Shown here: positions 32,529-44,374 of the stretch, piece after piece
How positions within the stretch are numbered: position 1 is the stretch's first letter
How the letters are laid out: each line of letters opens with the position of its first letter
Assembly (NCBI GenBank): GCA_033675265.1
Contig: JAUJYZ010000214.1
Location: 385,001-449,000 of the forward strand
DNA: 64,000 nt
Reading direction: 5' to 3'
DNA from: Actinostola sp. cb2023
Taxonomy: Eukaryota; Cnidaria; Anthozoa; Actiniaria; Actinostolidae
Notes under the pieces: generated by a model
Seen by the model: the letters and a program-made list of their open reading frames with translations, nothing else
What the model was told of the DNA's origin: nothing
Databases searched by the model: none
Program-made: the position numbers and the translations under genes

Positions 32529-32615
32529 CAGTGGACTCCCGCTATCTCGAACTAAAACCCTATCTCAAACAATTTTCCATTCCACGTGAGTGTTCGAGAT
32601 AGTGTGAGTCTACTG
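32529..32615. mobile_element. 87-bp Tc1/mariner-type palindromic MITE
   Basis: CAGTGGACTCCCGCTATCTC through GAGATAGTGTGAGTCTACTG, flanked by TA (32527-32528, 32616-32617). It is little more than two TIRs. Confidence 0.85.
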
Positions 32616-32617
32616 TA

Positions 32618-33454
32618 CATTGTAATACACTTGTAAAAACCTGTAGTGGTATATATGTAATGTTTACAGAATGATCAGCCATGTTGTATCGGTAGATACA
32701 TCTAGCTCCAATACAACACGGACACCCAACCATCAAAACTGTTATTATACACATTTGTCTAAATTGTAACTTTTGTAACTAAATTGTAACTTTTTTTTTA
32801 AACACATCTAATATAACACATATGCAGAGTACACCTCAACACATCCCACATTGGAAAGATCTCTTGAAGTTGTGACTAAAGATGCCATGAGGGGTTTTCA
32901 GAACTTATGTTGGTACTGCGCGAAGTCAATGATCCGACACTTATTGAAACTGTGCAAGTGGTCTGTATATATCAGATCTAATAGAGAGCTGATGTTTTAA
33001 AGATAAAGATCAGTGTCTGTATCGGGTATACAGGTCTCTACACATGACCATATTGGACAACAGCTCCCATTGGTCTTATGCTCATGAAAAAATGAGTTTG
33101 ATAAACATTTATGCAAATATCTACATGTGTTATGAGATACAAGATACCTAATAATATGTGAAAACATCACATTTTCATCAAGTCACTACAGGCTGAAAAA
33201 AAAGGAATTTTCAGAAACATTTTGTGGTTAAACAGTCAAATATATTTTGTAATTATGATAAAATAATGTGAATTGGTTAATAATCACGTATGTGAAGCTA
33301 CATGTAATTGAGTTAATTGGTTAACTTCAATTCACATTTAGTCAAATATATGAGTGCTCAAAATAGAGAGCGAAGGAAAACTATCTGGAGTTTTTTGATT
33401 GTGCGTATGCCCAAACTGAAATAATCCTAGATGATTTTGATACAACAACTTTGT
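32618..33454. other. No gene recognised
   Basis: AT-rich intergenic DNA with a weak inverted pair around TGTGAATTGGTTAA (33267-33280) and TTAACTTCAATTCACA (33323-33338). No exon found. Confidence 0.4.
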
Positions 33455-33800
33455 CCAAGTGGTAGGGGTGATCGGCAGTCCTTTTATAGGGTTGAAAATA
33501 TTTCCTGTGTGTACCTTTTAGGGTTCCGACTCAAAGGTCAGTTACGTAACATCACTCCGTACGTTTTAGGGTCAATTATTATTTATTTTCTTTATTGAAC
33601 AAACATGAAAGAACATAAGAAAGATGTTGTCCAGTCACTGATTAAACGATATCAACACAATCACCGTTTTGCCATATATGGTCGTACTTTTTAGGGGTCG
33701 AAATGAACATGGCTTCAACAGCTCTATTAATTTATGCGTACCTTTTAGGGGTCGTTTTCAAAACCGACCGCCGAGCACCCCCTATATCCCCCCCCCCCCC
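33455..33800. mobile_element. Diverged homopolymer-ended element
   Basis: The left end GGTAGGGGTGATCGGCAGTCC is roughly inverse to the right end GACCGCCGAGCACCCCCTATAT, which runs into a C14 tract. The interior has several TTTTAGGG(G)TC repeats, as in the other members. Confidence 0.6.
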
Positions 33801-33949
33801 CAAACTTCGAGCTGAAAACAACCTTGTTGGCGAAGACGTACCCCTTTTATAATAACAGTTCTCGTATATTTAAATATCTCTTCATGTGTACAAAACAACA
33901 ATCACTTTGATTCAGTCATAAAGGAACTAACTCTGGCCCGTTAATACCA

Positions 33950-34150
33950 TATTAATATCATCCATCCATTTATCCCATTTCTTTTTACCCTTCCTTTTTC
34001 CCAACCTTTCCATAATCCTTTTCTCCGTTCTATCTATCTTTCCCATCCTTCTTTAATTCTATCCTTCAATCCACTCATGCATCCATCTATTCACCATTCC
34101 TTCCATCCGTTTATCCATCTCATCACTCCATCCATTCACCCATTTATTTA
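33950..34150. repeat. Pyrimidine-rich simple sequence (CCATCCATTTATC type)
   Basis: Degenerate CCATY/ATCC repeats followed by ATT/AGT triplets to about 34195. No coding potential. Confidence 0.7.
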
Positions 34151-34977
34151 TTATTAGTATTAGTATTATTATAATTATTAATTATTATTATTTATCGATC
34201 TAGTCTAGTAACACTTTATAATAACGAGGTACTTTACTCACTTGTCTGATATTAAACACAGTATTTTGTCGTCAGCAATTAAGTGTTGCTCCAATCTTTG
34301 CTATATAATAATAACAGCTAAGCGGTTAATAATATTTTTTTTAATATTTTGTTCTTTAAAACCGCTCAAAATATACAAATGTTAATCTCGACATTTTGCA
34401 ACGATAGAAAAGACAAGATAAAAAAACGTTAAAAAAGTGTTGGTGTCAACGGAGAGTCGATCCCGGGTCGCTGGCGTCGTGGTCCAGCGTATTTCCAGAG
34501 GGCTACGTTAGTCAATAAATTTCCATTACAATACCCGTTACACGATAGACTACTAAATTTACACTCGAAATCAATCGGAAGTACAGATAGCTTGAAGTGG
34601 TAAGGGGCAGTCATTTAGGACTAGGATACGACTGTTCCCTCCCTCTTTGACTACTTCGCTGATTGTGTACTACCCGATAGCGCGGATGAGGCTGAAATCT
34701 TCGTCCTATACGTAACATACGGTGACTCAGCATTTAAGTCTGGGTGTATGGTCGATTTTTATTGTTTTGCATAAAATGCAGCTAATTATCGCTGGTTCAA
34801 GTCACCGTGAATCCGATTTTTTTTATTTTAGGTTCTGGGTTTTATTTCTTCGGTAAAGTGAATTTTTTGATTTAAATGTTTTTTTGGTCTTTCACATTCT
34901 GTTTTTTTCCGTAAAGTTTATTTTTTACTGATTTTTTAATTTTCCGTTTTTGTTTTTTCGGTAAAGTTTATTTTTGC

Positions 34978-35800
34978 TTTATTACTCGGGCCCAGGCCGC
35001 AGGCCGCCCGAGTTAGAAAATGCGGATTTCGGTAGTAGTAGTAGTAGTAGTTTTGTTCGGCTTCAAAATGACGAGTATGCGACGTATTTAATCGTATCCG
35101 GAGTTTCAAGATTACTCCGCAGATTTGAAAAGATAAAGGAGACACAGGACTCAAGTAGATTATGAATCTTAGTTTTGAAAGCAGCTGTAGATCTTCAAGC
35201 TATTTTAATGTCAGGATTCTAGTTCATCGTTCAATGACTAGAAGTGGTAAAAGGACTAGAAGCTCGCTTAAAATATTTTTTTTTTAAAACAATGCGAGGC
35301 CGTTATCGGAACCATCTGACCTATGCAACCTCAAGACGTATCATGTTCGTACTCACCGGACTAATAGTCTCCCTCGTCACTCAACTGTCACTGATTGTCA
35401 TGACGTCAGAGAAATTATATTGTATTGAAGAAGATGTCCTTGTTTTATTCGACGTTCGAACCGTAACTCGAACCCGAACTCGATTCCAAACTCGACGTTT
35501 CGGGATCTGAAGCTAGAGAGGGGGCCTTTACACAAACCATCAAAATCAAATCAATTGAACTCAAAGTCAAAAGGTAATCAAATGAACTCAAAGGCAAATC
35601 AAATGAACTCGACACATACATGTATATACATAGTCTCCCTCGTCACGCAACTGTCAGTCATTGTCAGGTCTCTCCTCGCGCAGCTGACATTGTCCTTGTT
35701 CTTCAACCAACTGGCATTCATTTTCAAGTACTTCCTCGAACAACTGACATTTTCCTTTTCACAATGCCCGAGTGAACGCTCATTGAGCGTCTTGTTTTAT
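34978..35800. mobile_element. Helentron-like element with hairpin ends, copy B (inverted)
   Basis: The left end is the hairpin ACTCGGGC-ccaggccgcaggcc-GCCCGAGT, followed inward by a (GTA)n tract. The right end is GCCCGAGTGAACGCTCATTGAGCGT. It interrupts the composite between block B (after GCTTTATT) and the 54-bp array. The interior matches copy A in reverse. Confidence 0.6.
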
Positions 35801-35804
35801 GAAA

Positions 35805-37921
35805 TAAATGAGCTCATTTTGCGCAAAATGCATGCAGTATAGCCTTACCAAATGACCATAAATGAGCTCATTTTGCGCCCAATCCATGGACTATAGGCTT
35901 ACCAAATGACCATAAATGACCTCATTTTGGGCGAAATGCATGGAGTATAACCTTACCAAATGACCATAAATGAGCTCATTTTGCGCCCAATCCATGGACT
36001 ATAGCCTTATCAAATGACCGAAAATGAGCTCATTTTGCGCAAAATGCATGGACAATACTCTTAGGGGCCGTCGACATATTCACCTTTCCCCGCTTAACGT
36101 CCACTGGACGTTTAGGTCAGATCCCCCCCTCCCCCCTCTCCTTAACGTCCACTTGGAATTTCCTGTTTTTCGTATTGAAAATGCGTGGGAATGGTTTTGC
36201 ATTCGGCAACATGACTCAAAACAAACGGTAGCGAACAACAGTCCAAGGTTCTTTATGCCGCTGGAAAATCCTCCAAACTGCCCCCATTCCATGTAGTTCA
36301 CTTCATTCTCCTTAATAACAATTATTTTGTATCTCTATATCTTGGCTCTATGACTATTTATGGCTATTAATTAATTGTGCACAATATATTCGGTGAGTCC
36401 ACCGCCATTTTGTCTAATTCCCAATGAACGCTGGGATACCACAGGTAATCCAAGCATTCTCGTACTCAAGCCACCACAAACAGAGGTGGTCGTCCAAAAT
36501 TTTCAATAGTTTATATCAGAATCTATTTATATAATACCGAAGTTTGTTAGAACGGACCACTAGTTTGTCTGTTTTATCTTTGCTTTCTTTTTGATTTCAA
36601 CATGAAGTAAAAAAACATTTTTTTACAAAAATTCCCCACACTAACGTCCAATTTTTTTCTCGCCTTACCCCCTCCCCCCCTAAACGTCCAGTGGACGTTA
36701 AGCGGGGAAAGGTGAATATGTCGACGGCCCCTCCTTAGCAAATGACCGAAAATGGGCTCATTTTGTGCAAAATGCATGGACTATCGCCTTATCAAATGAC
36801 CAAAAATGAGCTCATTTTGCGCAAAATGCATGGACTATAGCCTTATCAAATGACCAAAAATGAGTTCATTTTGCGCAAAATGCATGGACTATAGCCTTAT
36901 CAAATGACCAAAAATGAGCTCATTTTGCGCGAAATGCATGGAGTATAACCTTACCAAATGACCATAAATGACCTCATTTTGCGCGAAATGCATGGACTAT
37001 AGCCTTATCAAATGACCGAAAATGAGCTCATTTTGCGCGAAATGCATGGAGTATAACCTTACCAAATGACCATAAATGACCTCATTTTGCGCGAAATGCA
37101 TGGACTATAGCCTTATCAAATGACCGAAAATGAGCTCATTTTGCGCAAAATGCATGGACAATAGCCTTATCCGGAATGACCAAAAATGAGCTCATTTTGC
37201 GCAAAATGCATGGACAATACTCTTAGCAAATGACCGAAAATGGGCTCATTTTGTGCAAAATGCATGGACTATCGCCTTATCAAATGACCAAAAATGAGCT
37301 CATTTTGCGCAAAATGCATGGACTATAGCCTTATCAAATGACCAAAAATGAGCTCATTTTGCGCAAAATGCATGGACTATAGCCTTATCAAATGACCAAA
37401 AATGAGCTCATTTTGCGCAAAATGCATGGACAATACTCTTAGCAAATGACCGAAAATGGGCTCATTTTGTGCAAAATGCATGGACTATCGCCTTATCAAA
37501 TGACCAAAAATGAGCTCATTTTGCGCAAAATGCATGGACTATAGCCTTATCAAATGACCAAAAATGAGCTCATTTTGCGCAAAATGCATGGACTATAGCC
37601 TTATCAAATGACCAAAAATGAGCTCATTTTGCGCAAAATGCATGGACAATACTCTTAGCAAATGACCGAAAATGGGCTCATTTTGTGCAAAATGCATGGA
37701 CTATCGCCTTATCAAATGACCAAAAATGAGCTCATTTTGCGCCCAATCCATGGACTATAGGCTTACCAAATGACCATAAATGACCTCATTTTGCGCGAAA
37801 TGCATGGACTATAGCCTTATCAAATGACCGAAAATGAGCTCATTTTGCGCAAAATGCATGGACAATCAATCGTCTTATCGAATGACCAAATATGAGCTCA
37901 TTTTGCGCAAAAGCCATGGAC
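35805..37921. repeat. 54-bp satellite array (block C, copy 1)
   Basis: The unit is CAAATGACCAAAAATGAGCT followed by CATTTTGCGCAAAATGCATGGACTATAGCCTTAT. Each unit contains two overlapping perfect 16-bp palindromes, AAAATGAGCTCATTTT and CATTTTGCGCAAAATG. Higher-order blocks of four units recur near 36745, 37210, 37440 and 37660. It is interrupted by a MITE at 36064-36734. Confidence 0.95.
36064..36734. mobile_element. PIF/Harbinger-type MITE inserted in the 54-bp array
   Basis: TIRs of about 50 bp start GGGGCCGTCGACATATTCAC and include CCGCTTAACGTCCACTGGACGTTTA. TTA flanks both sides (36061-36063, 36735-36737). Uninterrupted array units read ACTCTTAGCAAATG at this point, confirming a single 3-bp duplication. 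Confidence 0.85.
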
Positions 37922-38542
37922 AATAGCATTTGACAGCAACCGCCGTTATGAACTTATGATGAATCCAGGGTGGGAAGTGAGGGGAATAGTGAGGGCTTAT
38001 GATTGGCTTTTTAAAGTTTTTGCCAAAACTGAATCACGGTATTTGTTCCGACGGTGCGTCTAATAGGTGAGGTGCGTCTTATACGCGAGAAAATATGTGA
38101 CAACAACACAATCGTAATGGTTTATTTGATGAACATTGTAACTTACAATACAATGAAACGACGTCTCGTGTATATTCGAACAAGGCGTTATTTACATTAT
38201 CTTTTCTATCGACAATTGTTATTCTTTTATTTAAACATATTTAACTTAATGTTTGCCCCAGAAGCAACGTAGCTTATCTAGGGGGCTCACATCGATTATT
38301 GTTATTCGATAGAAATGCAGCCAAACATATGAGGTCATATTGTGCTCCTAGCAACAATAGTGTGCCTCTAGCAACAAATTGCCCCATAAATGAAAACCAA
38401 CACCAAACTGAAGCGTGCTGATCAGTAGTTTCACGAAAAACAATTATCTTCCGCGGTTCGATATTAAGTCAACACAGCATTTCCATTTTTGTCGTCAGCA
38501 AGTAATACTTTTGTGGGGCTCCAATCTACTTATCGATAGATA

Positions 38543-38812
38543 CAGTCATTTGCAAAAATTCTGGCCGCCACGATATATCAATATATCGGGTGCATTATGG
38601 GTAATTAAATAATACTATTTTGAGTTTCCTAACTTATTAAATGAAGCAAAATTTACAAACAACAAACGTATGACTAAGATAATATTTATCCCAACTTTGC
38701 TGGCGTTAACCCGCTTTAAGGGGAATTTTCTATTATTTAGTTACCCATAATGCACCCGATATATTGATATATATTGATATATCGTAGCGACCAGAATTTT
38801 TGCAAATGACTG
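38543..38812. mobile_element. 270-bp Tc1/mariner-type MITE
   Basis: The ends CAGTCATTTGCAAAAATTCTGG and its inverse are followed by GATATATCAATATATCGGGTGCATTATGGGTAA in both arms. TA flanks both sides (38541-38542, 38813-38814). It sits between blocks D and A. Confidence 0.9.
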
Positions 38813-39316
38813 TATTGCTATAATAACGGCTAAGCGGTTAATATATATTTTTTAATATTTTGCTCTTTAAAACCGCTCAAAATATACAAATGTTAATCTC
38901 GACATTTTGCAACGATAGAAAAGAGAAGAAAAAAAAGTTAAAAAAATGTTGGTGTCCACTGAGAGTCGAACCCGGGTCGCTGGCGTCGTGGTCCAGCGTA
39001 CATTTCCAGAGGGCTACGTTAGTCAATAAATTTCCATAACAATACCCGTTACACGATAGACTACTAAATTTACACTCGAAATCAATCGGAAGTACAGATA
39101 GCTTGAAGTGGTAAGGGGCAGTCATTAGGGACCTTAAGCATGAAGACGAGAACGAAGACGAGAACGAGAACGAATGTTTAGAGAACGAGTTTTTAATTAA
39201 CATATGACGAGGACGTTAGTCTTTTGTTTTGTAAATTTAATCAGGATTGATTGCGTGCACGTGCTGAACTTTGGATGGACAAAGCTCAAAGCTGAAGCTG
39301 GACTTTGTAGTCAAAA

Positions 39317-40535
39317 ATGTCTTTTAGGGAGGTACAAGACTACCTAGTGCTAGCATGTAACGCTAATCTTGTTTCCATTGAGGAGTTTTGTTTACTTTTT
39401 GACGAACATGAGCCCAAAAATCACGACTTTTATCACCACGAATTCCAGCGCTTCGACTTGAACAGTATCAGAAGTGCCAATTCCTGGAATGACTTTCGAT
39501 TTTCTAGAGTCGACATCCCGTACCTTGCAGAACTGTTGGACCTGCCGAATAAATTTGAATGTTATAATCGTACATCCGCTGGAAAAGAAGAAGCTTTGTG
39601 CATTATGTTGCGCAAATTGGCTAGTCCATGTCGTTTCAGTGACATGGTTTCGTCTTTTGGACGAGCAGTTCCCGAGTTGAGTTTGATATTTAATGAGACA
39701 CTCAACTATGTATACGACCGGTATGGATACTTACTTCATACATTCAATCAAAGATGGCTTGCTCCTCGTAAGTTAGAAGAAATGGCACAGGCGGTATTTG
39801 ATAAAGGGGCAGCCCTATCAAACTGCTGGGGTTTTGTAGACGGCACGGTAAGTGAACTTGAAAACTAAGTCTCGATTTTCTGCTTACTTTTTATTGAAAA
39901 GGACTTATGTGTGTATAGGTTAGACCAATCTGTAGACCGAGTCAACATCAACAATTATTCTATAATGGGCACAAACGAGTGCACAGCTTAAAATACGAAC
40001 AAGTCATTTCAGCAAATGGATTAACTGCCTGGATGTATGGGCCAATAGGTAAGTGAAATTGTTTCGTTTTCATTTTAGTTTTGGTTAATTATGTTCTCAG
40101 ATAATACTATTTTTCCTAACAGAAGGGAGACGACATGACGCAGGGGTCTTGAGGATGTCTGGATTATATAATGAACTTCAAAGGTATTCATGGGCCTCAA
40201 ACGGTACTCCCCTGTGTATCTATGGAGATACAGCTTACCCTCTGAGAGTACACCTCCAGACTGGTTACAGAAATGCTAACCTCACTCAACAACAACAACT
40301 TTTTAATACCTCTATGTCTGAAGTTAGAATAACAGTGGAATGGGCATTTGGAGAGATCGTCAGTAATTGGGGAATTCTTGACTGTAAGAGAAAACAGATG
40401 ATTGGTCTAAGTGCAATTGGGAAATTCTATTTAGTTGCCACTTTGCTAAGAAATGCATTAACCTGTCTATATGGCAGTCAAATCAGCAGCTTTTTTGATC
40501 TCGAGCCTCCAAATGCCGCCGAATATTTTGTATAA
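39317..40535 (+). CDS. PIF/Harbinger transposase (DDE_4 type), three exons
   Basis: Exons 39317-39847, 39919-40048, 40123-40535; GT-AG borders with matching phases give 357 residues, normal for HARBI1-like transposases. The start MSFREVQDYL lies about 190 bp inside the left TIR. The catalytic triad is visible: Asp in CWGFVDGT (about residue 175, at the exon 1/2 join), Asp in CIYGDTAYP and Glu in ITVEWAFGEI. An N-terminal helix-turn-helix-like region precedes (RTSAGKEEALCIMLRKLASP). No stop or frameshift is present. The enzyme would cut and rejoin TIR ends, with its partner protein supplying nuclear import or DNA binding. Distinct from host HARBI1 because it lies between its own TIRs. Confidence 0.93.
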
Positions 40536-40902
40536 TAAGTGATGTGTTAAGTCCTGGACTTTAAATGAGACTAAGGCCCCATTCACACTTATCCGGATAT
40601 ACTTGTGAACTATAATTTCAGTTTTCGTGTCGGATTTTAAAAACATCACGTCGTTTACTAAAGGTATGTAATCTCACGAGACTAAGTTTGTATAATCATT
40701 TATCAAACAGCAAAATGCTGGTTTATAAATATTTCCAAAGAATATAATTATAATAGGTATAATATTAATCTACTCTGATAACGTAGTAAAATAATGACAT
40801 ATGATAGAAAAAGAATGGCTCCAGTGTGTATAGTATCTAAATATAAATAGTAACTGTAACTTTATGAATTCTATTTGAAATATATTTAATTCAGTGTGAT
40901 GA

Positions 40903-42117
40903 CTAATTAGATTTTTTCTCTCCCATTTGTTTAAGAAGGCCAGTCATCAGCTGTTGTTGGCTTTGCATCATCTGCATTATCATACTGGACGTTCCCTTCT
41001 GTTGCTCCCGTTGCTGAGTTAATTCTTCCTGACGTATATCCAACTCTTTTTCCTTTAGTTTTCTTTCCTCTGCAGCATCGGTGGTTCTTTGCTCGAGGCT
41101 ATCACGCAAGTACTGCAGTGAATCCGCGGATTTCCTTCTTGTTCGCTTCTCTGAAACTTGCTCCTCTTCTTCCTCTTCTTCCTCGTCATCGTTCTTTCCT
41201 TTTCTCTTTCTCTTTCCAAGACTTTCCATGGCCTTTTGTCTCATAAGTGCTGCCTGTTCTTCTTTTTTCTTCTCTTTCTCTTTGTCGTCGTTACGTAGCT
41301 TTTCAACTTCTTCTATCCTGTTTTGAATGTCTTGGCATAACTGATCCATCTCGCTGTAACTTTCTTCGATTCCACTACTCTTTTTCGATTTTTTGTCTTT
41401 TTTCTGGAAGTCGCTTATCAGTTTTTTGAAACGGTCTCGACAACTCCGTTTCGTCACGCGAAAATCTTGTGCTGATCCGTTAAGGTTTTCTGCAAGTTGA
41501 TGCCAGACTTGACCTATTTCGTTGCTTGATGGCTTTTGAGAAAAAGGCTCTAAAGTCAAAACTTATTCCCTCATTAGTTGAAGGTCGTGACGTCCCCTCC
41601 AGATAAACAACTGTCAAGTGAAGAAGATTAAAGTCTAAATATTTTTTATTTAATTACAACTTCTCAACAACTGATTCCATTGCCTGTTGTCCCCATTAAT
41701 TTTGCTTGTATTCCTAATTCACAGCTCAATACTGCGATATAGTTCAGTATGAAACTCATTTTCTAAATTCTAAAAAACGGATCACGTTAATTTTATTATT
41801 CTCTTAATTTGCCAATTTTGATAAAGTAGAGTTAGGCCTACGGCAAACGTCGGCTAACCATGAACTTAATTCAGTTCAAGCCAAGTCGGAAATTACGTCT
41901 CTGGAGCGACTTCGCCACAACGCACAAACACCTTTTCAAACACAAACCGTCGTTCTAACCATGAGCCACTGGTTTCAAAATTAATAGGTTCGACTGAATT
42001 AAGCTCATGGTTGGTTCGACGTTTGCCCTAGGCCTAAAATATATAGTCTTTGTCCATACATGCACTTTAAAAACACATTAAACTCACCGTTCTTGTGCTG
42101 GCTTCCTTGCCATCCAT
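40903..42117 (-). CDS. Harbinger Myb/SANT-like partner protein, two exons (start tentative)
   Basis: Main exon 41547-40903 (stop at 40903-40905). A plausible first exon, 42117-42088, encodes MDGKEASTRT and ends at GTGAGT; the acceptor TTTAGAG at 41548-41553 joins it in phase to give 224 residues. The N-terminal part (VWHQLAENLNG through KRSCRDRFKKLISDF) is the second and third helices of a Myb/SANT-like (MADF/Myb_DNA-bind_4/5) domain. A long basic and acidic coiled coil follows (E/K/R/Q-rich, with KRKRKGK as a likely nuclear signal and a run of nine Glu), then MIMQMMQSQQQLMTGLLKQ. Such proteins carry Harbinger transposase to TIRs. The first Myb helix may be incomplete, so another upstream exon is possible. 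Confidence 0.75.
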
Positions 42118-43403
42118 TCCAGCTAGTCTCTTATATGTCTACACAATCAATTTAAAACAAATAAAAGCCATGTCATACAAAGAACTACATGTACTAAGCC
42201 ACGCGTGCCATATACGACTGTTGCTCAACCAGCTGTGATCATAATACACTGAGAACTAATCATGTACGCAAATATTCGATAAACACATTTGTACTTGTGT
42301 ATTACTTTAACTAACTATGTTTAAACATGCATACCCATACATGTATAAAGTGTTGTTATAAAGTGCATGAGAGAAAAATGAAGCAAGCAAGTCAAAGTAC
42401 AAGATACTCACCAGTATGGCACAAGTTGTCCTGACGCTGACGAGGTTTTGCACGAAAGTTGTCGTCTTCACACAAGCATGCCACGGTTGACTGTCTTCAA
42501 CTCGTGCTCAGTGGAATTTTTCTTAGAAATCGTTCTCACATTATCACGAGTTTGGTCATTATCGACATTCTAGCTCATGAAAACGACTTTCAGAGCATGC
42601 GCATTGAGCAATCTAACAGAAACTCGTTCTCGTCTTCGTTCTCGGTCTTCATGCTTAAGGTCTCTATTTAGGACTAGGATACGACTGTTCCCTCCCTCTT
42701 TGACTACTTCGCTGATTGTGTACTACCCGATAGCGCGGATGAGGCTGAAATCTTCGTCCTAGACGTAACATACGGTGACTCAGCATTTAAGTCTGGGTGT
42801 ATGGTCGACTTTTAGCGTTTTGCATAAAATGCAGCTAATTATCGCTGGTTCAAGTCACCGTGAATCCGAATTTTTTTTTTTTAGGTTCTGGGTTTTATTT
42901 CTTCGGTAAAGTGAATTTTTTGATTTAAATGCTTTTTTGGTCTTTCACATTCTGTTTTTTTTCCGTAAAGTTTATTTTTTACTGATTTTTTAATTTTCCG
43001 TTTTTGTTTTTTCGGTAAAGTTTATTTTTGCTTTATTTTATTTTCCTTTTAGTTTCTGTACTTTTTGGCGATAGAGTTTCGACTATGTTAGGATCCCTGG
43101 GTTTTTTTCGAACGCACGACCGAGATGTATTACGGGTACTCACGGAACTACTCATGCCCGACATGCAGCATTTCCCGTTTTATGTAGTTTTGCTGAAAGT
43201 CTTTAGCCACCCCGACCTATCGGCAAAATATTGCACCAGTTTGCATTCTTTACTAGTCGAAAGCCGTGGCCAAAACTGCCTTAGTAGGTCCTCGAATCCA
43301 ACACAGATAGGCCAGAGACACATTCTCACTCCTGAATCTACCATTTTGAAAATCTGCCATCTTTGGCGATTCGTCGTGGTGAAATCGCATCCCTATAAAC
43401 CTT

Positions 43404-43745
43404 ACTAAATGACCGAAAATGGGCTCATTTTGCGCAAACTGCATGGACTATAGCCTTATCGAATGACCAAAAATGAGCTCATTTTTATAGCCTTATCAAA
43501 TGACCGAAAATGAGCTCATTTTGCGCAAAATGCACCGACAATCGCCTTATCAAATGACCGAAAATGAGCTCATTTCGCGCAAAATGCATGGACTATCGCC
43601 TTACCAAATGACCAAAAATGAGCTCATTTTGCAAAAATGCATGGACTATAGCCTTACTAAATGACCGAAAATGAGCTCATTTTGCAAAAATGCATGGACA
43701 ATCGCTTTATCAAATGACCAAAAATGAGCTCATTTTGCGCAAAAG
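43404..43745. repeat. 54-bp satellite array (block C, copy 2)
   Basis: About six more diverged or shortened units of the block C satellite, again followed directly by block D. Confidence 0.9.
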
Positions 43746-44374
43746 CAATAGCATTTGACAGCAACCGCCGTTATGAACTTATGATGAATCCAGGGTGGGA
43801 AGTGAGGGGAATAGTGAGGGCTTATGATTGGCTTTTTAAAGTTTTTGCCAAAACTGAATCACGGTATTTGTTCCGACGGTGCGTCTAATAGGTGAGGTGC
43901 GTCTTATACGCGAGAAAATATGTGACAACAACACAATCGTAATGGTTTATTTGATGAACATTGTAACTTACAATACAATGAAACGACGTCTCGTGTATAT
44001 TCGAACAAGGCGTTATTTACATTATATTTTCTATCGACAATTGTTATTCTTTTATTTAAACATATTTAACTTAATGTTTGCCCCAGAAGCAACGTAGCTT
44101 ATCTAGGGGGCTCACATCGATTATTGTTATTCGATAGAAATGCAGCCAAACATATGAGGTCATATTGTGCTCCTAGCAACAATAGTGTGCCCCTAGCAAC
44201 AAATTGCCCCATAAATGAAAACCAACACCAAACTGAAGCGTGCTGATCAGTAGTTTCACGAAAAACAATTATCTTCCGCGGTTCGATATTAAGTCAACAC
44301 AGCATTTCTATTTTTGTCGTCAGCAAGTAATACTTTTGTGGGGCTCCAATCTACTTATCGATAGATATAGCTAT

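Larger units (their letters stand above)
39127..42665. mobile_element. Autonomous PIF/Harbinger transposon, apparently intact
   Basis: 3539 bp. The TIRs AGGGACCTTAAGCATGAAGAC (left) and the inverse of AGAGACCTTAAGCATGAAGAC (right) continue into GAGAACGAAGACGAGAACGA repeats. ATT is duplicated at the flanks (39124-39126, 42666-42668). The empty site GCAGTCATTTAGGACTAGGA is present in the two other composite copies (near 34608 and 46671). It encodes the two proteins typical of the superfamily, on opposite strands and converging. Confidence 0.92.

Noticed and set aside
38054..38272. 72-residue frame repeated almost unchanged at 43879-44097
   Set aside because: Identity reflects the recent duplication of block D; differences are not codon-biased in an obvious way and no domain is recognised.
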